64,000 nucleotides of DNA from Chitinophagaceae bacterium (GCA_019752295.1 JAIEMK010000038.1:1-64000); one strand, 5' to 3'; counted from the first letter of the stretch, positions 18,238 through 27,359 are shown. Notes: generated by a model not told the origin, from the letters alone. Translations and numbers: made by a program.

Positions 18238-19125
18238 ATGAATTATACACAATGTCCTGTTTGTAATGCTATTGAAATAAAAAAAGTATTAGAAGTAAAA
18301 GATTATACAGTTTCTCAGGAAAATTTTGAAATCTGGCATTGTAATCATTGTAGTTTTCGCTTCACCCAGAATATTCCGACTCCGGAAAATATCGGAGCTT
18401 ATTATCAGGCCAAAAATTATATTTCACATTCCGACACACAGGAGGGATTAGTATATAAGGTATATCATCTTGTAAGGTCGGTTACTTTAAAGCAAAAAAG
18501 AAAATTAATAGAGTCTGTAAGCGGCAAACTAAAAGGAAATTTATTGGACGTGGGAGCAGGTACCGGCGCATTTTCCAAAACCATGCAGGATGCAGGCTGG
18601 AAGGTAACGGGCTTGGAGCCAGATGAGACTGCAAGAAAAAACGCATTCGAAAAAAACGGGTTGAACTTATTGTCTCCAAACAACCTCTATGATCTAAAAG
18701 CTTCTTCACTAGATGTAATTACGATGTGGCATGTGTTAGAACATGTACACGATTTGCATGGCTATTTGGAAAAGTATTATGAGATTCTTAAACCCGATGG
18801 AAAATTAATCATAGCAGTTCCAAACTATTCAAGCTATGACGCTTCTTTTTATAAAGCACAATGGGCGGCATATGATGTGCCAAGGCATTTGTATCATTTT
18901 TCCCCGGCCAGTATGGAAGCTTTAGCGAAAACAAAAGGTTTTCAAATCATAACTATCAAGCCAATGTGGTTCGATAGTTTTTATGTATCCATGTTGAGCG
19001 AACAATATAAAAACGGTAGGAACAGATACCTGCATGCGCTATTGACTGGTTTTATTTCGAACCTGAAAGCTGTTTTCGATAACAAAAAATGCAGCTCGGT
19101 TATTTATATCCTTTCCAAAAAATAA
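18238..19125 (+). CDS. Class I SAM-dependent methyltransferase with N-terminal zinc ribbon
   Basis: The roughly 295 residues open with two CxxC pairs (CPVC and CNHC) likely to bind zinc. A Methyltransf_11/12 domain follows with SAM motif I LLDVGAGTGAFSK and the post-motif TMWHVLEHVHD. This architecture is common in sugar or cofactor methyltransferases; substrate not readable. ATG 18223 is an alternative start five codons upstream. The longer frame from 18142 overlaps the HU gene and is rejected. Confidence 0.85.
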   Translation: MNYTQCPVCNAIEIKKVLEVKDYTVSQENFEIWHCNHCSFRFTQNIPTPENIGAYYQAKNYISHSDTQEGLVYKVYHLVRSVTLKQKRKLIESVSGKLKGNLLDVGAGTGAFSKTMQDAGWKVTGLEPDETARKNAFEKNGLNLLSPNNLYDLKASSLDVITMWHVLEHVHDLHGYLEKYYEILKPDGKLIIAVPNYSSYDASFYKAQWAAYDVPRHLYHFSPASMEALAKTKGFQIITIKPMWFDSFYVSMLSEQYKNGRNRYLHALLTGFISNLKAVFDNKKCSSVIYILSKK

Positions 19126-19133
19126 ACGACTGT

Positions 19134-19937
19134 TTAATTGAATTTAATTTCAAAAAGACTTGGCCAGTTTTTTCCGGTAACATAGAAAGTCTTTTTTGCT
19201 GGGTTATATGCAATACCGTTCAGCACATTCCTATTTGTATCTGTTTCGGGCTGATGGTTGTTCTTTATAATATCTGTTAGGTCTGCCCTTGCTTCTACCA
19301 AACCCGTTTGTGCATTGATCTTTATAATATAATTGGTTTCATAAATATTGGCGTATAAATAACCATCTACATATTCCAGTTCATTCACCATCGATACATA
19401 TCCGTTGTTGTTTACGACACCCAGTGTTCTTTCAATTTTAAAGGTTTCGGGGTTCACAAAATAAATATTGCTTCCGCCAGTATCCAAGATGAGTGATTTG
19501 CCATCGGTTGTCATTCCCCAACCTTCGTATGGCCATTCAAATTCCTGAGGCAATTTATTGAAATTCATATCGTATACAAATACCTTGTGCTCCTGATAAG
19601 TTAACTGGTATATTTTATTATTTAACACGGCAATTCCTTCTCCGAAATACTCGTCGCCCAGCTTATATTTTTTTTCGAATTTTCCTGTTTCAAGTTTTAC
19701 TTTCAATAAATAGCTTCGTTTTTTTTCTCCGGTGCTTTCTAAGAGCGACCCATTTAACCAGATCAATCCTTCCGTAAAAGAACTGGTATCATGTGGGTAA
19801 ATATTTACAACCGAATAATTAAGGGTTGCAGGTGTTGGAATTGCGCCTGATGTTGACTGGTTATTTTCTGTACTCTGTTGATTCTTGCAAGCACTAAATA
19901 AGAAGAAAATAATTAAAATTTGAATAGGATATTTCAT
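19134..19937 (-). CDS. Glutaminyl-peptide cyclotransferase (bacterial type), lipoprotein
   Basis: The 267 residues start with a lipobox (LFSAC, Cys17). They match the five-bladed-propeller glutamine cyclotransferase family (PF05096): YPHDTSSFTEGLIW and LLESTGEKKRSYLLKV are its hallmark opening, followed by NELEYVDGYLYANIYETNYI. The family converts N-terminal glutamine to pyroglutamate on exported proteins. It converges with the methyltransferase gene with 8 bases between stops. Confidence 0.92.
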   Translation of the reverse strand: MKYPIQILIIFFLFSACKNQQSTENNQSTSGAIPTPATLNYSVVNIYPHDTSSFTEGLIWLNGSLLESTGEKKRSYLLKVKLETGKFEKKYKLGDEYFGEGIAVLNNKIYQLTYQEHKVFVYDMNFNKLPQEFEWPYEGWGMTTDGKSLILDTGGSNIYFVNPETFKIERTLGVVNNNGYVSMVNELEYVDGYLYANIYETNYIIKINAQTGLVEARADLTDIIKNNHQPETDTNRNVLNGIAYNPAKKTFYVTGKNWPSLFEIKFN

Positions 19938-19975
19938 AATGAAGGATTGCTCAGCAATATGCCAGATTAAATATT

Positions 19976-21118
19976 TTAGTTAAAATTCAATAGTAATAGG
20001 TCGGCCGCTTTTTCACCCATAATCGGAGATAAAGCTACCCCCATGCCATTACAGGCAATGGCAGCAAATACATTCTCCTCAATTTGTGATAACAAAGGTT
20101 TTTTGTTTTCTGTAAATGCCATGATACCACTCCAATGATTCTCGATGGTGTATTGGTAGGAGGGGTCAATATGTTCTTTCAGAAATTCAATCAATTTATT
20201 TTTTATAAGTTCTGTTCCGGAAATATCGGTAGTTCTTTCTGCTTCAAAATCTGCATTTCGGGCACCACCTAATAATATTCTGCCATCCAGGTTCCGCCAG
20301 TAATAAAAACCCTCATCAAAATGGAACGTGCCTGTTAGCTTCAGGTTTGGAATCTTTGATGTTACGATTACCTGCCCCCGGGCAGGTGTAATATTTAATT
20401 GAGGTAATAAAGTATCACAAAAAGCATTTGTACAAAACAAAAGCTGACTGGCTGTAAACCTAATTTGCTGCTCTGTGTAAATGTGTACACCATCTATACT
20501 TCTGTCCCAGGATTTAACTTCAATTCCGTTTAAAATGGTTACACCTGATGTTTGTACTTTTTGAATTAATGCACTTACTAGTTTCCCACTATGCAAACCC
20601 GATTCAAGTGTATTTTCAAACATGGCATCAAAACCATACAGGCCTTTTTGCAACATTGCTCCATCTTTCCTTACAAAAGTCTGATCCTTATTTGTAAGAT
20701 CTCTCATCTGCAAATTCAGTTCTGCAATCTTCTCATCGAGGCAATCCCAGTGTTTGTAATTTTTATTGATACACTCATAGCCCCCGCAATCATCCAATCC
20801 AATTTGGCTGGCGCCGAAAACTTTTTTTATTTTTTCCAGACCCATAAAACGCATTCTTATAATCTCCATGGTTTCTTCTAACCCCATTTTTTCAATATCG
20901 CCGATCAGTTCTGTGGGGCTTCCAAAGCATGAGAAACCTGCATTCCTTGTTGATGCGCCTAATGGAGTAATGTTTCTTTCCAATATCGTGATACGAATAG
21001 ATTGGTTTTTTCTTTTTAATTCCAGTGCAGTCCATAACCCCAAAAAGCCACTCCCAATAATGATAATATCCTGAGTAGAATAAAAACTTTCTTTTTCCCA
21101 AACTGATAAACTAGGCAT
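19976..21118 (-). CDS. FAD-dependent oxidoreductase (DAO family)
   Basis: The 380 residues have an N-terminal GxGxxG FAD site (IIIGSGFLGLWTALEL), the STRNAGFSCFG segment typical of the glycine/D-amino-acid oxidase superfamily, and a C-terminal GMGVALSPIMGEKAADLL. It probably oxidises an amine or amino acid; substrate unknown. I prefer ATG 21118 to the TTG at 21124 because a promoter box ends at 21122, so the TTG would lie in the promoter. Confidence 0.85.
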   Translation of the reverse strand: MPSLSVWEKESFYSTQDIIIIGSGFLGLWTALELKRKNQSIRITILERNITPLGASTRNAGFSCFGSPTELIGDIEKMGLEETMEIIRMRFMGLEKIKKVFGASQIGLDDCGGYECINKNYKHWDCLDEKIAELNLQMRDLTNKDQTFVRKDGAMLQKGLYGFDAMFENTLESGLHSGKLVSALIQKVQTSGVTILNGIEVKSWDRSIDGVHIYTEQQIRFTASQLLFCTNAFCDTLLPQLNITPARGQVIVTSKIPNLKLTGTFHFDEGFYYWRNLDGRILLGGARNADFEAERTTDISGTELIKNKLIEFLKEHIDPSYQYTIENHWSGIMAFTENKKPLLSQIEENVFAAIACNGMGVALSPIMGEKAADLLLLNFN

Positions 21119-21121
21119 GCT

Positions 21122-21129
21122 CAAATATA
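21122..21129 (-). promoter_or_regulatory. Bacteroidota -7 promoter box (TATATTTG)
   Basis: The box ends only three bases before ATG 21118 (minus strand), implying a leaderless or nearly leaderless transcript for the FAD oxidoreductase. It follows directly after the terminator at 21137-21173. Confidence 0.5.
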
Positions 21130-21136
21130 CTTAAAA

Positions 21137-21173
21137 CCAAAAAGGAATTGAATCAAATTCAATTCCTTTTTGG
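21137..21173 (-). terminator. Intrinsic terminator of ychF
   Basis: A perfect 16-bp stem (21137-21152 with 21158-21173) has a 5-base loop. On the minus strand it ends in CCTTTTTGGTTTT, a U-rich tail, 25 bases after the ychF stop. Confidence 0.82.
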
Positions 21174-21197
21174 GAACGTTTACAAAACTTTATAATT

Positions 21198-22301
21198 CTA
21201 TACATTAAATCTAAAGTGCATGATATCTCCGTCTTTAACGAGATATTCTTTTCCTTCAATTCTTAAACGACCATTTTCTCTGCAGGCTGCTTCGCTGCCA
21301 TATTTTACAAAGTCTTCGTAAGCAATTACTTCTGCTTTAATAAACCCTTTTTCAAAATCATTATGAATTACACTGGCCGCTTGTGGGGCCTTCCATCCTT
21401 TATGTATTGTCCATGCTCTAACTTCCTGTACGCCAACAGTAAAATAAGTATCAAGGTTGAGTAATTTATAAGTAGTTCTAATTAAACGATTCAATGCAGG
21501 CTCTACCATTTTATATTCTTCCATGAACATATGCTTATCTTCTTCAGTCTCCATTTCTGCTATCTGAGCTTCAATATTATTACACATCACAATCAGTTCT
21601 GCTCCTTCTTCTGCTACTGCAGCTTTTAGCATTTCAGAATATTTATTTCCGGTATGCATGCTGGCTTCATCAACATTAGCAACATACAAAACCGGCTTAT
21701 CGGTCAGTAAAAAAAGATCGGCAATGGCAGCATTGTCTTCTTTACTTAATCCAAGTGTATGAATGCTCTTTCCTTTCTCAAGGTGTTCTTTACACTTGGT
21801 TAATATTTCGAATTCGGCTTTTGCTTTGGTGTCGGTACCAACTCTTGCCATTTTCTCAACCCTGCTCCATTTTCTTTCAACACTATCCAGGTCTTTTAAT
21901 TGCAATTCTGTTTCGATGATTTCTTTATCGCTGATCGGATTAATTGCACCTTCTTCACGAAGCACGTTTTCATCTTCAAAACAACGAATTACATGAATGA
22001 TGGCATCCACTTCTCTGATATTGGCCAAAAATTTATTCCCCAACCCCTCGCCTTTGCTTGCACCTCGTACCAAGCCAGCGATATCTACAATCTCTAATTG
22101 AGTAGGAACAATTCTGTTAGGTTTTGCAAGTTCTGCCAATTTAGCCATGCGATTGTCAGGTACATCAACCAAGCCTACATTGGGCTCGATGGTACAAAAG
22201 CGATAGTTACTTGCTTGTGCTTTTGCGCTAATACTAACCGCGTTAAATAAAGTTGATTTTCCTACATTGGGTAATCCTACAATTCCTGCTTGTAAAGCCA
22301 T
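21198..22301 (-). CDS. ychF: Obg-like ATPase YchF
   Basis: The 367 residues contain P-loop GLPNVGKSTLFNAV, the YchF-specific NxxE-type nucleotide site (VANVDE), a central coiled coil and a C-terminal TGS-like domain (FTVGVQEVRAWTIHKG). Length fits the family (E. coli about 363). It is a ribosome-associated ATPase linked to translation and oxidative stress. The start is ATG 22301 (MALQAGIVG); the longer frame to 22322 would run into the promoter box at 22320-22327. Confidence 0.96.
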   Translation of the reverse strand: MALQAGIVGLPNVGKSTLFNAVSISAKAQASNYRFCTIEPNVGLVDVPDNRMAKLAELAKPNRIVPTQLEIVDIAGLVRGASKGEGLGNKFLANIREVDAIIHVIRCFEDENVLREEGAINPISDKEIIETELQLKDLDSVERKWSRVEKMARVGTDTKAKAEFEILTKCKEHLEKGKSIHTLGLSKEDNAAIADLFLLTDKPVLYVANVDEASMHTGNKYSEMLKAAVAEEGAELIVMCNNIEAQIAEMETEEDKHMFMEEYKMVEPALNRLIRTTYKLLNLDTYFTVGVQEVRAWTIHKGWKAPQAASVIHNDFEKGFIKAEVIAYEDFVKYGSEAACRENGRLRIEGKEYLVKDGDIMHFRFNV

Positions 22302-22319
22302 GTCAAAATTTTTGAGCGG

Positions 22320-22327
22320 CAAATATA
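22320..22327 (-). promoter_or_regulatory. Bacteroidota -7 promoter box (TATATTTG) for ychF
   Basis: TAnnTTTG match on the minus strand, 18 bases before ATG 22301. It decides the ychF start. Confidence 0.55.
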
Positions 22328-22376
22328 GTTTGATTTCCTGAGGTTGCTGCTAAAATTGAAGTATTAAAAGAATTCC

Positions 22377-23696
22377 TTATTCTACCACCAGCACTTTATT
22401 ACCCAGAATTTTATATTGCATATCTCTGTAAACTATTTGATAGCGGCCTTTTTGCAGGTAGAGATAATAATATCCATCTTGTGCTGTAATATATGTTTGA
22501 TCGGCCGGAACCAATTTACCGACTTGTTTTTCGATATATTCTTTATCGTAAAATGCCTGTATCATAAATAGCGACTGGTAGATAGGTTGTACGGGGGTTT
22601 CTTTTTTTGTACCATTCATCGAATTCCATATAGCCCTGCCATTTCTGTATTTAGTAACAGGGTGCATGATATAGATATCATATAAATTAAGATCAAACAA
22701 ATCTTTTGGACGACTGTTTTTAAGGGGCACTACTGGTGTTGAAAAACTAAATTTTTGATTTATCTGGTCGTAAATTGCAGCCCCGTATTCTGAAGTACTT
22801 TGTTCTGTTAATTCTGATTGATCAATTGTTAATGGATCAATACCCGAAATGATTTTAAAATAGGCGGCCATTGGTATCCTGTCGTCACTTGTTGCGCCTT
22901 CTTCATTGTTGGCATATCCTGTGTACACCAAAATTTTCGCTGTCGGGTCTTTCTTTAAAACCTGATTAATGTTATCAGCTTCTGCATATGAACGTTGATT
23001 TGTTGTATGCAAATAAGCACTGTCGTCGTATGCTACCAAGGTGAACCCAATACTAATTGCTTTGCGAACCAATTCTCCTGCCATTGGTTCGCAAGTATAA
23101 TGCCCCGTAAGGATATTCACTTGTTTTAAAGATGCATTGGGAAATTGATTCAGAGCCTCCATTGCAAAATATCTAAAACCCAATGCATACAGGTCTTCTA
23201 ATAGCGAAGCCGTAAAAGCACGATGCAATGGCTTATTGTGTGCTTCATTAATCATCACCACTTTTTGATGCCGAGCTCTTTCTAGTATATATTTTTTTGC
23301 ATCCCTGAATTCAATGCCGGTCAGTAAATCTGTTTGCTTGCTAATAATTTTTTTTAATGAGTCTGTCAGTTTTGAATCGTACGACATTTTTTCGGTAGCT
23401 AATACCGTTGCATAATCTCCCGAAAAAGAGATGGCCTGCGAAAGGTCGGCATGATATTGCATTGCATTGGAACTGCCAATCAGCGTTGGTTCCTGAGTAA
23501 ATGATTTATATAAGGGATATAAATAGTGTAATTCTTTGTTGTGATAAATCGATAAGAACTCGCTACTATCGAGGTTTAATTTTTTCTGGGTTTGAATATA
23601 TTTTTTTAGATCGTTAAAGTTCTCGCTTGTTTGAGCTGACGAATGATTGACGGAGAAAAAAAATATCCATAATAAGATCACCAGAGTTTTACTCAT
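22377..23696 (-). CDS. Secreted protein with EreA/ChaN/TIKI-like motif
   Basis: The 439 residues have a signal peptide (MSKTLVILLWIFFFSVNHS, cut near SAQ). A central segment reads VVMINEAHNKPLHR (Glu151, His153, His159) and FAMEALN (Glu180). This E-x-H...H...E pattern recalls the erythromycin-esterase / ChaN / TIKI hydrolase superfamily, but no full family match can be claimed. The C-terminus carries a small beta-rich region. It stands alone between ychF and the EVE gene. Confidence 0.6.
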   Translation of the reverse strand: MSKTLVILLWIFFFSVNHSSAQTSENFNDLKKYIQTQKKLNLDSSEFLSIYHNKELHYLYPLYKSFTQEPTLIGSSNAMQYHADLSQAISFSGDYATVLATEKMSYDSKLTDSLKKIISKQTDLLTGIEFRDAKKYILERARHQKVVMINEAHNKPLHRAFTASLLEDLYALGFRYFAMEALNQFPNASLKQVNILTGHYTCEPMAGELVRKAISIGFTLVAYDDSAYLHTTNQRSYAEADNINQVLKKDPTAKILVYTGYANNEEGATSDDRIPMAAYFKIISGIDPLTIDQSELTEQSTSEYGAAIYDQINQKFSFSTPVVPLKNSRPKDLFDLNLYDIYIMHPVTKYRNGRAIWNSMNGTKKETPVQPIYQSLFMIQAFYDKEYIEKQVGKLVPADQTYITAQDGYYYLYLQKGRYQIVYRDMQYKILGNKVLVVE

Positions 23697-23742
23697 TCAA
23701 TTGTATTTATGCAAGAGTACGGCAGCAATTGTTAGCAAAAGA

Positions 23743-24150
23743 TTAAAGATTTGCATACTCCATCACGATATTCCATTCTGCTTCTTTTACAGATTGAACT
23801 GATAATCTTCCAAGTCTGATCAAATCCATATTTGTAAGCCTAGGATCGTTTTTGAGTAATGACAGTGATACGGGTTTCTTCAGTTTTTTAAATGGCTTGA
23901 ACTCTACAACCAGCCATGCCGGATTATCGGTAGTAGGATCCTGATAACTTTCTTTTGTCACTTTGGCAATTCCTACAATTTCCATTCCTTCATTACTATG
24001 GTACCAAAAAGCAAGATCGCCTTTTTTCATAGAGCGCAGATTATTGCGAGCTGCATAATTACGCACTCCATCCCAAATGGTTTTACCTTCTTCCTGAAAC
24101 TTCTCCCAACTATACTTGAAGGGTTCTGATTTGATTAACCAATATTGCAT
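23743..24150 (-). CDS. EVE domain protein (THYN1-like)
   Basis: The 135-residue single EVE (PUA-like) domain starts MQYWLIKSEP and contains WDGVRNYAARNNLRSMKKGD and FWYHSNEG, the family's hallmark. EVE domains bind modified bases in DNA or RNA; in bacteria some act in restriction of modified DNA, but stand-alone copies like this are widespread and of unclear role. ATG 24150 is chosen over 24171 because family members begin at MxYWLxKSEP. Confidence 0.92.
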   Translation of the reverse strand: MQYWLIKSEPFKYSWEKFQEEGKTIWDGVRNYAARNNLRSMKKGDLAFWYHSNEGMEIVGIAKVTKESYQDPTTDNPAWLVVEFKPFKKLKKPVSLSLLKNDPRLTNMDLIRLGRLSVQSVKEAEWNIVMEYANL

Positions 24151-24155
24151 GAAAG

Positions 24156-24197
24156 AGAATTCAAAATTCAAAAATCAAAATTCAAAAATCAAAAAAA
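24156..24197. repeat. Low-complexity AATTCAAAA-type tandem repeat
   Basis: Imperfect tandem units of about 8 bases (aattcaaa / attcaaaaatc) fill the gap between the lutA-like gene and the EVE gene. A similar array in the opposite orientation occurs at 56203-56240. Confidence 0.65.
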
Positions 24198-24214
24198 AAC
24201 TGGGATAACTATAT

Positions 24215-24934
24215 TTAATAGCCACTCGCAAGAATGTCAGCTAAGTGCAATACTTTCATATTAGAATGATGGTTCTTAAGGCAACCATCGATATGCATAA
24301 GACAACTCATGTCTGTGCTCACCAGATAATCTGCCTGTGTTGCTTGTGCATTTGTAATTTTCTGCTCACCCATTGCAATACTGATTGGCTCAAATTTTAC
24401 TGCAAATGTTCCTCCAAAACCACAACAGGTTTCCACATCATTCATTTCTATTAATTCCAATCCCGCAACTTTACTCAATAATTGCCGAGGTTCTGTTTTG
24501 ATATGGCATTCTCTTAATCCCGCGCAACTATCGTGGTAAGTAACTTTTCCCGCGAAGCTTGCGCCAAGGTCATCAACTTGTAATACCTGAATTAAAAATT
24601 CAGATAATTCAAATACCTTTTCTGAAATTTTTTTTGCCTGTTGTAAATGTGCTGAGTTGTCAAAAATTTTAGCATAGAAATTTCGAACAAAACCAACACA
24701 ACTGGCAGAAGGGGCTACTATATATTCTGCACCTTCAAAATCGTTTAGAAATTTAGTACATACTTCTTTTGATTCGCCCCAAAATCCAGCGTTAAATGCG
24801 GGCTGCCCGCAACAGGTTTGTTTTGGGTTATAGTGTACTGCGCATCCTGCTTTCTCCAACACTTTTACCATGTTAAATGCAACTGTTGGATACAATTGAT
24901 CGATAAAACAAGGAACAAATAAGTGTACTAGCAT
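24215..24934 (-). CDS. LutA/YkgE-type (Fe-S)-binding oxidoreductase subunit
   Basis: The 239 residues hold two cysteine-rich CCG domains: FVPCFIDQLYP...TCCGQPAFNAG and YHDSCAGLRE...ETCCGFGGTF. This is the LutA layout: [4Fe-4S] heterodisulfide-reductase-like subunit of lactate or glycolate oxidation complexes. No lutB or lutC is adjacent here. It lies 5 bases after ribH stops. Confidence 0.9.
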   Translation of the reverse strand: MLVHLFVPCFIDQLYPTVAFNMVKVLEKAGCAVHYNPKQTCCGQPAFNAGFWGESKEVCTKFLNDFEGAEYIVAPSASCVGFVRNFYAKIFDNSAHLQQAKKISEKVFELSEFLIQVLQVDDLGASFAGKVTYHDSCAGLRECHIKTEPRQLLSKVAGLELIEMNDVETCCGFGGTFAVKFEPISIAMGEQKITNAQATQADYLVSTDMSCLMHIDGCLKNHHSNMKVLHLADILASGY

Positions 24935-24939
24935 TTGTT

Positions 24940-25419
24940 TTATTTTAATTTTCTATTCAGCGCAATCATTTTAATAGCGGTAACTGCTGCTTCTTCGCCT
25001 TTATGTCCATGAATCCCCCCCAGTCGATCCCAGGCCTGCTGCTCATTTTCCAAGGTAAGCACTCCGAAGATCACGGGTGAGTCTAAACTTAAATTTAGTT
25101 GTAAAACGCCATCTGTAACAGCCTTACAAACATAGTCGAAATGTGGGGTATCTCCACGAATGATGGTTCCCAGACTGATATAAGCATCAGGAACAATTTT
25201 ACTGTAAGCGTAATGATTTTTTACAGCAAATGGAATTTCAAAAGCCCCCGGTACCGTAATGGTTTTACAAGCAATGTTATTTGCTTTGAGAATTTTTTTT
25301 GCACCCGCTTCTAGTTTGTTAACTATCGGGGCATTCCACTCTGTTTTTACTATAACTACAAAGGCATCCTTAACTGAAGGGATGCCTTTGTTTAATGTTG
25401 TATTTCCTTTACTTGCCAT
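24940..25419 (-). CDS. ribH: 6,7-dimethyl-8-ribityllumazine synthase
   Basis: The 159 residues show the lumazine synthase order: TEWNAPIVNKLEAGA, VPGAFEIPFAVK, ISLGTIIRGDTPHFDYVCKAV and GVLTLENEQQAWDRLGG. It condenses 5-amino-6-ribitylaminouracil with dihydroxybutanone phosphate in riboflavin synthesis. It lies 10 bases after the TPR membrane protein gene on the same strand. Confidence 0.97.
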   Translation of the reverse strand: MASKGNTTLNKGIPSVKDAFVVIVKTEWNAPIVNKLEAGAKKILKANNIACKTITVPGAFEIPFAVKNHYAYSKIVPDAYISLGTIIRGDTPHFDYVCKAVTDGVLQLNLSLDSPVIFGVLTLENEQQAWDRLGGIHGHKGEEAAVTAIKMIALNRKLK

Positions 25420-25429
25420 TACTGCAAAT

Positions 25430-26110
25430 CTATTCGCTTTTTTCTATACTTAAACGGTAGATGTATTTATCAGCTTGAAAGCCTTTATCGGTTTTGGGAT
25501 ATTTGGCTTTCAATTCTTTATATAATTCTAAAGCTTCTTTATTTTTTCCGGTTGTTTCAGACAATAAAGCTGCACGAAAAAGATATTCTGCAGAATTGTT
25601 TTCATCTGTAACAAAAGTGTCTGCAGCTTTTTTGTAAGCGGCAATAGCATCTTCTTTCTGGTTCAACTCCGCATATGCGTCGCCAAGATTTCCAATTGCC
25701 AATAATTGAACCTGCTTGGCATCTGTAGAAAAGTCTTTCAGATATTTTACTGCATTAGCAAATTCTCCTTTGTGCAAGTAACTTACTCCTGCATAAAATT
25801 TGGCCAGATTAGCTGTTTTGGTACCACCATAATTGTTTATGATATATAAAGCACCCTTAGTTTGCCCATCGCCATTCAATACCAGGTTTGCCGAATCCAT
25901 TCTAAAGTATTCCTGTACTTTAACAATTGCATCAGCAGCTTTATCTTCTTTTGGCTTTAGAATATAGGTGGTATAACCAACCCAGCCACCTACCACTGCA
26001 ATCAGTGCTACTAAAAAAATCAGAACCGCCTTTGAATTTTTCTGCCAGAAACTTTGCGCCTTCAATATAATATCATTGCTTTCTGTATGCGCCTGGTGTT
26101 GCTCACTCAT
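25430..26110 (-). CDS. Membrane-anchored TPR protein (YfgM-like)
   Basis: The 226 residues have one N-terminal transmembrane helix (about 28-50, AVLIFLVALIAVVGGWVGYT) followed by periplasmic TPR units (GNLGDAYAELNQKEDAIAAY). It resembles YfgM-type proteins at the Sec translocon. It lies 32 bases downstream of pdhA. Confidence 0.82.
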   Translation of the reverse strand: MSEQHQAHTESNDIILKAQSFWQKNSKAVLIFLVALIAVVGGWVGYTTYILKPKEDKAADAIVKVQEYFRMDSANLVLNGDGQTKGALYIINNYGGTKTANLAKFYAGVSYLHKGEFANAVKYLKDFSTDAKQVQLLAIGNLGDAYAELNQKEDAIAAYKKAADTFVTDENNSAEYLFRAALLSETTGKNKEALELYKELKAKYPKTDKGFQADKYIYRLSIEKSE

Positions 26111-26142
26111 AAATCTATTTTGATAGGGATTGTTTATAATTA

Positions 26143-27132
26143 TTAGTCTACAATAAATGGATAATTCTGATCAATATAAACGTCTTTGTAAACCTCACTG
26201 TCATCGGGCCAAGGGCTTTCTTCAGCAAACTTCACACTTTGTTCAACTACAGTATTAATGCGATCGTCGATTACTTTAAGGTCTTCTTCAGTTGCAAAAC
26301 TATTTTGTAAAATGGTGTTTTTAACTTTGATAATCGGATCCTGATCTTTATACTCATCAACTTCTTCCTTGGATCGGTATTTCTGTGGGTCAGAGATGGA
26401 GTGACCCTTATAACGATAGGTTTTTAATTCTAAAAGGGTAGGGCCATCACCTTCGCGCGCTCTTTTTACTGCCCTTGAAACACCTTCGTGTACCGCTTCA
26501 GGAGTCATGCCGTCGATTTTATCGGCAGGCATTTCATACGCATCAGCCAGTTTATAAATATCAATTACGTTACTGGTACGTTCAATTGAAGTACCCATTG
26601 CATAATTATTATTTTCACAAATAAAGATTACCGGCAATTTCCAAAGCATAGCAAGGTTAAAGCTCTCGTGCAAGATACCCTGACGGGCAGCGCCATCTCC
26701 AAAAAAGCAAAGCACTACGTTATCGGTGCCATTGTATTTCTCAGCAAAAGCCAAACCAGCACCTGTGCCAATCTGGGCACCAACAATTCCATGTCCTCCA
26801 AAAAACTTGTGCTCAGAACTAAAAAAGTGCATACTGCCACCCTTGCCCTTGGAGCAACCGGTAGCTTTTCCATATAATTCAGCCATACACGCATCAGCCG
26901 ACATGCCTTTTGCCAAGCCCAAACCATGGTCGCGATAAGCAGTAATAAAGGGATCGCCCGCTTTTGTTGCCGTTAAACAACCTGCAGCAATTGCCTCTTG
27001 TCCAATATAAGCGTGAAAAAATCCACGGATTTTTCCGGCCATCTTGTACATTTCTTCAGACTTCAACTCAAACTGACGTATCAGTTGCATCAGTTCGTAC
27101 CAGTAGAGGTAAGTTTCTTTTGAAAATTTCAT
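26143..27132 (-). CDS. pdhA: Pyruvate dehydrogenase E1 component, alpha subunit
   Basis: The 329 residues contain the thiamine-pyrophosphate motif from FFGDGAARQG to CENNNYAMGT, and the phosphorylation-loop-like YRYKGHSISDPQ. With a beta subunit (not in the window) and an E2, it decarboxylates pyruvate to acetyl-CoA. The start is ATG 27132 (MKFSKETYLYWYELM): upstream lie a promoter box (27158-27165) and a terminator (27301-27332), so the open frame to 27303 is not coding. Confidence 0.95.
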   Translation of the reverse strand: MKFSKETYLYWYELMQLIRQFELKSEEMYKMAGKIRGFFHAYIGQEAIAAGCLTATKAGDPFITAYRDHGLGLAKGMSADACMAELYGKATGCSKGKGGSMHFFSSEHKFFGGHGIVGAQIGTGAGLAFAEKYNGTDNVVLCFFGDGAARQGILHESFNLAMLWKLPVIFICENNNYAMGTSIERTSNVIDIYKLADAYEMPADKIDGMTPEAVHEGVSRAVKRAREGDGPTLLELKTYRYKGHSISDPQKYRSKEEVDEYKDQDPIIKVKNTILQNSFATEEDLKVIDDRINTVVEQSVKFAEESPWPDDSEVYKDVYIDQNYPFIVD

Positions 27133-27157
27133 TGACACATTGAAAAATTTAGAGGGG

Positions 27158-27165
27158 CAAATATA
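27158..27165 (-). promoter_or_regulatory. Bacteroidota -7 promoter box (TATATTTG) for pdhA
   Basis: Minus-strand TAnnTTTG match 25 bases before ATG 27132; it supports the short pdhA start. Confidence 0.55.
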
Positions 27166-27300
27166 GGGGTTCTGGCTTAAAATAGGAGGGGTTGTGGGGA
27201 ACATAAACGATTGCCGCTTCAATTTATTAACCAAAACCTGATAAACTAAGCGATTGTTGCCGGATTTTCTTTTATTTTCCTGAGTGGCGGCACAAAAAAA

Positions 27301-27332
27301 CATCCTTAGATAACGAGGGTTTTCTAAGGATG
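27301..27332 (-). terminator. Intrinsic terminator of the LEA-like gene
   Basis: A 10-bp stem (27301-27310 with 27323-27332) is followed on the minus strand by seven Ts, 28 bases after the stop of the gene at 27360-27647. Confidence 0.82.
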
Positions 27333-27359
27333 CAATACTATTAAGTTTAATGTGACCCT

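Noticed and set aside
19976-21118. FAD oxidoreductase as a phosphonate-oxidising partner of the phn operon
   Set aside because: It lies about 8 kb away among core genes, has its own promoter and terminator, and shows no specific link to phosphonate enzymes.
24156-24197. CRISPR array
   Set aside because: Units are about 8 bases, with no spacers and no cas genes nearby.
26143-27303. pdhA starting at 27303
   Set aside because: The extra 57 codons include a promoter box, and the far end meets the A-tract of the terminator at 27301; the conserved protein starts at 27132.
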